Assembly: GCA_944739405.2 (NCBI GenBank)
Contig: OX123192.2
Location: forward strand, 44,754,486-44,818,485
Origin: Euclidia mi
Taxonomy: Eukaryota > Arthropoda > Insecta > Lepidoptera > Erebidae
Length of the DNA stretch: 64,000 bases
Direction: 5' to 3'
Both the position numbers and the translations under genes were made by a program. Below, piece by piece: positions 58,531-64,000 of this stretch (the first letter of the stretch is position 1; every line of letters begins with the position of its first letter). The notes beneath the pieces are model-generated. The model did no database searches and was not told where the DNA came from. It worked only from the letters and a program-made list of their open reading frames with translations.

Positions 58531-59258
58531 AAGATCCCGGAGCCGCCAGAACTACGTCATTGTAGCAAAGCTGAAATTTTGAGGATTATTAGTATACAAT
58601 CTTGTTAAGAGGTATGCCGACCCACTAGCTTGAAAGCCGGGCCATTTTACAGGTAGCGCAAAGTAAAGGTACCAAAAAAACATACTCACCTACGTTAAAG
58701 TAGCAAAACTGGTATTCAAATATGTGTCTAAAATACTGTCTAAAATTGAAATTCATTATTGCCAGACACTTGCCGTGGGCCATTACTGCTGCCAGACGTC
58801 TTAAAGGTTACTTAAAAATTATGTGAACTACGTTTACGGAAAGTTTCATGGCGTCTGGCTGGACGAATGGCCCTTCGGATTGGTCTGGCTGCGTACGAGC
58901 AGTCTTAAAATAGTATCTTAAGTAACATATATCAAATTTAGGTTTGCTAATATGACGTAGTTTGCTTCATTTTTAAGTAACCTTTAAGACGTCTGGCAGA
59001 AGTAATGGCCCACGGCAGGTGTCTGGCAATAATAAATTTCAATTTTAGACAGTATTTTTAAACTTATATTTGAATACCAGCTTTGCTACTTTAACGTAGG
59101 TGAGTATGTTTTTTTGGTAGCTTTACTTCGCGCTACCTGTGAAATGGACCGGCTTTCAAGCTAGTGGGTCGGCATACTTCTTAACAAGATTTTATACTAA
59201 AAATCCTCAAAATTTCAGCTTTGTTAAAATGACGTAGGTTTGGCGGCTCTGGGATCTT
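58531..59258. mobile_element. 728-bp foldback element
   Basis: Arms of about 302 bp (58531-58832 and 58957-59258) are inverted copies; the ends are AAGATCCCGGAGCCGCC and GGCGGCTCTGGGATCTT. The centre of about 124 bp contains two GTCTGGCTG motifs. No coding frame and no obvious target duplication. It lies inside the Tc1-type element, so it is younger than it. Confidence 0.87.
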
Positions 59259-59377
59259 GGACTAATATTAGCACACACTTGCGAGCCTCGGAGTGACTCC
59301 CAAATGTCAAAGGTGTGACAACGTAGATAATCATGGGTTCCAGCCTGAGTTGGATCCTATTGTTGAACTATTGAACT

Positions 59378-59530
59378 ACACAGATTCTCAATGGGATTCA
59401 AATCAGGGCTCTCTGGAGGGAAATTGATTAACTTTAATGCCTCTCTTTGAATATTTAACTTTTAAACCACTCACGAGTTATTCGAGAACTATGAATGGAA
59501 TATATGCATCGGATAGTATCCGTGTGTCAT
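59378..59530 (-). pseudogene. Tc1-type transposase remnant (DDE C-terminal part)
   Basis: The minus strand reads IHSSRITREWFKS, then after a frameshift LNIQREALKLI, then NFPPESPDLNPIENLC. The last segment is the SPDLNPIENLW signature around the third catalytic acidic residue of Tc1/mariner transposases, with Trp changed to Cys. The first is the usual region following the second catalytic aspartate (DNxxIHxS...REWF). Tc1 transposases cut and paste DNA between TA dinucleotides. Everything upstream is unreadable or replaced by insertions, so the gene is dead. It supports the class of the surrounding element. Confidence 0.82.
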
Positions 59531-59599
59531 ACATGGCTGCTGTTCGATGACGTAAATGATCAGTACTACGAAAAGACATTATTTGTGATAATTATTTAA

Positions 59600-59892
59600 G
59601 CTAGCTGAGCGGAGAGACCGACAGACTGCTACGCAGAGGGTCGTGGGTTCGATGACTTTTCGGAGTGCGTATTAAATTATTCATTATCGCTTGCTAATCG
59701 GTGAAGAAAAACATCGTGAGGAAACCTGCATGTATGAGAGTTCTCCATAATGTTCTCGAAAGACAAGAATGTGAAGTCTGCTAACCCGCACTTGGCCAGC
59801 GTGGAGGACTGTGGCGGTGTGGCCTTACCCTTCTCATAGTGAGAAGAGGCCCATACCTAGCAGTGGGACAGTATAAAAGGCTTATGATGATG
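59600..59892 (+). mobile_element. SINE with RTE-like 3' tail
   Basis: The head ends in a B box (TCGTGGGTTCGATGAC), the body AAACATCGTGAGGAAACCTG matches 34015-34305, and it ends GTGGGACAGTATAAAAGGCT then TATGATGATG. Confidence 0.82.
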
Positions 59893-60334
59893 GGTCTTCA
59901 GTAATAATGAAGTAAAACGTTCGCGCATTATTAGTATTATTATACTAATAAATACCGAATAACTTAAAAATATATTAGACCTACGAGGAAAGGAAAATTA
60001 TATTTAAACTCTTGTTCAGTTAGAAAAAGTATTTCTTTAGATATAATTGGAAAATTATGGCTTACACAGCAATCAGTTTAGTAAAATATTTTTTTATTGA
60101 CGTTTTGTGAAAAAAAAATCAATTTATTTTTAATTCTCATATTCATCAACGTTGATGTTTGATAAATCATCGTCATTCCAATGAAATCCAAAAAAAAAGC
60201 AAAATAATAAGTAAGATCTGGGGGTCTGAGATGTTACTATATTATAGGGGATCGGACTGTATAATAAATAAATAAATAATAAATAAAAGTAAATTGCAAA
60301 TTATCATTTATCAAAAAGTTTGTCGCAAAGCACA

Positions 60335-60395
60335 AGAGCACAATTATAATTTAAGGATATTTATACGAAATATCCTGAAATTTTAATTGTGCTCT
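60335..60395. repeat. Imperfect 28-bp hairpin, pre-miRNA-like size
   Basis: Arms 60335-60362 and 60368-60395 pair with two mismatches around a 5-nt loop (ATACG). Inside the Tc1-type element. Confidence 0.85.
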
Positions 60396-62094
60396 TACAG
60401 CAAATTTTATATAAATAAAACCCTTAAAAAAAGTACAGCAATTGAGTATGTAAAATAATAACATACAAAACTAGCGTTTCGACAGATGACAAAAAGTAAC
60501 TGATTTGGCTAGGTAGTTCGATACCCTATTCTCGGCGGTCGCAGATAGAAAAGATCTACCCACTAAAATGAATAGTTTAATTCGGTCCTGATATTGGAAA
60601 CGTCTGGACATAAATATAGTATAAAACGATAGCCCTATTTAAACAATGTAAAATACAATTTATTTCTTTAATTATTTCGTATGAATTTTAAATTAAATTG
60701 AAGATAAAATAATGTCAGATATTATTGCCACTTAGTTGATGTCACATATTTATGCTTTTAGGGCGGAATCAATGCAAATTACAGAAAAAGAAAACGTAAC
60801 ATATATTTGCTCTCCACAAGGGATCATAACATTTTGCCACCTGTCACATCACATATTTATGCTTCGACATTTTCATCATATAATTTTGATGTCATTTCAT
60901 TATGCTGCCTGATGATATCAGATATTTTTGCTGGGTACGTGCAGACAGATATTATTGAAGTCATTCTTGGGTCAGATATTTTTGCTAATCTGCCCATAGT
61001 AATACATTTATGCTCGTGACTGTACATGTTTTGAAGAATCCTTTAGACGTAACGGTCGAATTGAAGTACCGGTAATAGGGCATTTATTAGGATTGCGGCT
61101 GCGGGGAGCAGTTGACCTCGGGTCAAGATCGATCTGTGTGGAAACATTTCGGATAGGCCCATGTTCAGCAGTGTCCTTTAGCTGAATCATTAGGTTACTA
61201 TATATATTTTGAATTATCTTAAAAGGTATTGTGCATAGTTCGTATAGTGTCGAATTAAGAATACAAAATGACACGATCCTATTTCATTTCGAGGGCATCA
61301 TAAGAGGTGAAAGGAAAAGGAAAAGGCACGAAGCAAATAGTATTTTTGCACAAAGACGGTAAACTCGATATCATTCCCTGTACTAACCCACCCGGCCAGC
61401 GAGGTATAATAGGCAAAATTATCCTATTCGCTCACAATGCTATTGTTCACAGTAGCAGTATGCTTCAGCAAATTAGAAAAAGCATTCAGCAGTGAACTGC
61501 TAAAGGCTGTAGGTGGATATCATACATTTATACTTACTGCAAACTTGAAGATGCCCGCAGTGATGCCCACACATTTTATTTTAATTTAACCGTTTCGACC
61601 TGATCCCATGGCCTATTCTGTGCACCCCTACGGCCCCCTAAGAACTTACATGTCATATTTAACCTTGCTGCACCCGGTTGTTTCGGCTCTACTTGTTCTG
61701 TCAACATTTTTTATGAATAGAATGATATATACATATTTATGTTTGACTTAGATAAATATGAAGTTTAGCAAAGAGAAAATATTTTTGTTAACGAACAAGC
61801 ATAATTACGCGGTCCTTTTGGCGCTTAATACGCCTAATATGAGATTCATAAATGTTACATTGTTTGTCTTCACAAAACAGCCTTTGCTTGTTTGACGCAG
61901 AGATTATCTCTTGTACACAAGTTGTTGTTTGCAGAACAAAAGAAAATGTAATAAGGCATTCAATTCTGGTCGACTTTCTCGGTAAACCAAAGGATATGTT
62001 ATTAGACGTAGAATATTGAAAAGCTGTTACAATTATACGAAGGTTAAATACATACTTAAGAAAAAGAAAAAAAAAATTACTGCATCGCGGGGAA

Positions 62095-62290
62095 CTTTAC
62101 AAACATACAATTAAGAGACACATAGTGTTCATTGTGTCCTTTAACTGCATGTTTGTAGGTGTTCCTAGACTCGAAACAACAATTTATTAATCACACAAAG
62201 TGTCTCGCGTAGGGATTGAACCAGATTGAACCTACAACACTCGGAGCAGTGTCAAGCACCGTACAAATACGCCAACCGTGCAGACAAAGG
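62095..62290 (-). mobile_element. Antisense SINE-like copy
   Basis: Minus strand reads GGTTCAATCCCTACGCGAGA, TGTTGTTTCGAGTCTAGGAA and AGTTAAAGGACACAATGAAC, related to 39860-40070. Confidence 0.45.
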
Positions 62291-63647
62291 ATTGTTTTGG
62301 AATACCGGCTTCCCGTATCTACAGTCATAGATCTTTGTAATAGTAGAAACCTACGGCTTGGTCAAGGTATGAAGAAATATTCTGTGGCCATTCTCTCATC
62401 TGGAAACCAGGTGGAGACGAATGCGCTTTACTAGGCAGACCGGAGGATTCGATTGCCCGGAGGATTCGATTGGTAGCCACTTGCGTTATAATGAGACATT
62501 TTTAACAAAAGAAAATTGCCTGTTTGGGCCTGAAAATTGAAAGTTTGATACTTCTTTTATGTTTGCTATTTTCTCTTTCCATGCATATTGCGTCAGTTGC
62601 ATGGCTGGATGAAAATCATATCAAAAGGCAAAAGCGACGTTGATTTTAAAGCATTCTAGTGTATGCTAAATTGTATTCTAAATAATATTGCCATGCTATG
62701 TTTGAAATACTATAAGACAAAAATGTCAGTTTTTAATCGCGTAGAATCATAAAATATATTTTAACGTCGGAGCAAAGAGAGTTATTTATACTCTAAAAAA
62801 GGCATATGCCATTTAAATCCGTCAACAAATATTGGATAATAATTACGTCTAGACAATAATTTGTAAAGATCGTAGAATGTATTATGAATAGCATATAACC
62901 GTCTTGAATAGGCCATCCTTCTCTATTGAAAGCATCAAACGTTCGTATTCGTCTGTATGAAATTAGCCCCACCTCCGTACTTGCCAGGCTAAAAGCTGCT
63001 CTGGCAGTACTTGAAAGCATATCAATTGATAAGGATACACAAGGATACTAGGAAACTAGGGATAAGCCGACTTAAGCCTCCGTTTGATGATATTTCCATA
63101 ACCTTTATTGTATTAGCAGCTTTCTACGAAACGTTCCTCATACAATACAGATTTCTTCTTGTGTTAAGTAAAACCTACTCCGAAACACAATAACTCGTTC
63201 GAAAGCTGGGTTTCAATAATTAATTTGATTTATTTAAAGTGTCCCAAAAACTTTAAGAATGCGGTGTTGAAAATTCACTTCTCTTTATTTACACAACAAG
63301 ATATATTTAGAAGCGACGTCGCTTAGTATAAAAGGCCATTAAAAACTAAGCTTTAAATTCTGTCGTCGTTGTCACGCTTTTAGATATTTAGGTCTTGTTG
63401 AAGAGGCTGACAATTTGCTAGCAACACAATTAGATACACGTGTTCCATGTTTTAAAACCACCCATAATGTTTTTGCAGGTGGTTGTGGCTATGGTTTCCA
63501 ATGGGGGTTCAGAAACTCTATAATCACCATTGTATATTGCCAAATGTGCTTAGTATAGACAGTAGTTACACAATTTGCGTAATCAAGATATGTAGTTGCG
63601 ACCAACAGCCGGACTATATGATTTATTAGTTGTGATTTACTTTGCAA

Positions 63648-63870
63648 TCTTATAAAAAAACTAAAGGACGCCAGCAGCTACGCCTGCCATTTTTTTTAAT
63701 TTACCCGTTTTGAACGATCCCGTGGGAATTTCGGGAAATCCCTTCTTAGTGCACCCTTACGGTACCCAAAGAATATACATGCTAAATTTCAGCTTCCTGC
63801 GCTCAATAGTTTCGGCTGTAGCGTGTCTGTCAGTCAGTCAGTAACGCAAGGATTTTATATATTAAGATTA
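63648..63870 (-). mobile_element. Helitron-like non-autonomous repeat
   Basis: Inverted copy of 26995-27205: CTAAAGGACGCCAGCAGCTA at the left, GTGTCTGTCAGTCAGTCAGT and ACGCAAGGATTTTATATATT at the right. Confidence 0.65.
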
Positions 63871-64000
63871 CAACAGTACTTGATTTTCTTTTATAGTCGT
63901 GAACTTTACTAAAGTTGGAAACCCTTAATAACACAAGAAAGAAAAAATGTGATCATAATAAGACTATAATTATTATAAGGAAATTTTATAATCACAATCC

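Larger units (their letters stand above)
57586..61022 (-). mobile_element. Decayed Tc1/mariner-type transposon with 312-bp inverted repeats
   Basis: Flanked by TA on both sides (57584-57585 and 61023-61024). The ends CAGTCACGAGCATAAATAT and its inverse start with CAGT like many Tc1 elements. The arms 57586-57897 and 60711-61022 have equal length and stay alignable throughout. Each arm contains about ten copies of a degenerate motif close to AGCAWAAATATRTGA every 25 to 35 bp. Transposase remnants lie on the minus strand near 59380-59520. Internal insertions are a foldback element (58531-59258) and a SINE (59600-59892). Confidence 0.87.
61025..64000 (+). other. Downstream part of the last intron
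   Basis: A divergent SINE-like stretch at about 61240-61505, an antisense SINE-like copy at 62095-62290 and a Helitron-like copy at 63648-63870. No exon of the Dscam-family gene or other gene recognised. Confidence 0.6.

Overview
The window looks like the genome of a lepidopteran insect (moth or butterfly). It is AT-rich. It is crowded with non-LTR retrotransposons of the RTE and Jockey/CR1 types, tRNA-derived SINEs, Helitron-like repeats and GACA/ATAC microsatellite tails of kinds common in Lepidoptera. The species cannot be read from the sequence.

The only host protein-coding gene I can support is a Dscam-family cell-adhesion receptor on the + strand. Thirteen exons between 12322 and 57282 splice in a perfectly consistent phase chain. 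They encode about 673 residues: the C-terminal half of Ig5, all of Ig6, Ig7, Ig8 and Ig9, and fibronectin type III domains 1 and 2. The 5' part (signal peptide, Ig1 to Ig5 N-half) and the 3' part (remaining FN3 domains, Ig10, transmembrane segment) lie outside the window. Ig6 C-half and Ig7 N-half share one 421-nt exon, so this paralogue has no visible mutually exclusive Ig7 cassette (unlike Dscam1 or Dscam2 of Drosophila). A truncated tandem copy of the Ig5 exon follows the real one.

Layout. 1-12321: repeats, an RTE fragment (copy A, 1765-3732), a decayed YqaJ-type nuclease gene (about 6126-6790) and a 5'-truncated CR1/Jockey-type LINE (8619-11706), plus a possible TATA promoter near 1103. 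12322-15301: first two exons and the exon duplication. 15302-32305: a 17-kb intron holding SINEs, a Jockey-type LINE (about 17938-24440) split by an RTE element (copy B, 19075-22244, 16-bp target duplication), a 605-bp GC-rich poly(A) element (27558-28162) and a nearly full-length RTE (copy C, 28272-31502). 32306-57282: the other eleven exons, with introns carrying SINEs, MITE-like elements and several striking hairpins. 57586-61022: a decayed Tc1/mariner transposon with 312-bp inverted repeats full of an iterated motif, itself invaded by a 728-bp foldback element and a SINE. 61025-64000: short repeats and a Helitron-like copy at the end.

All five LINEs with recognisable ORFs lie antisense to the Dscam-family gene. 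Several SINEs end in the same 3' tail as the RTE elements, which suggests RTE enzymes mobilised them. Coordinates and splice junctions were read by eye; no search or alignment was run.
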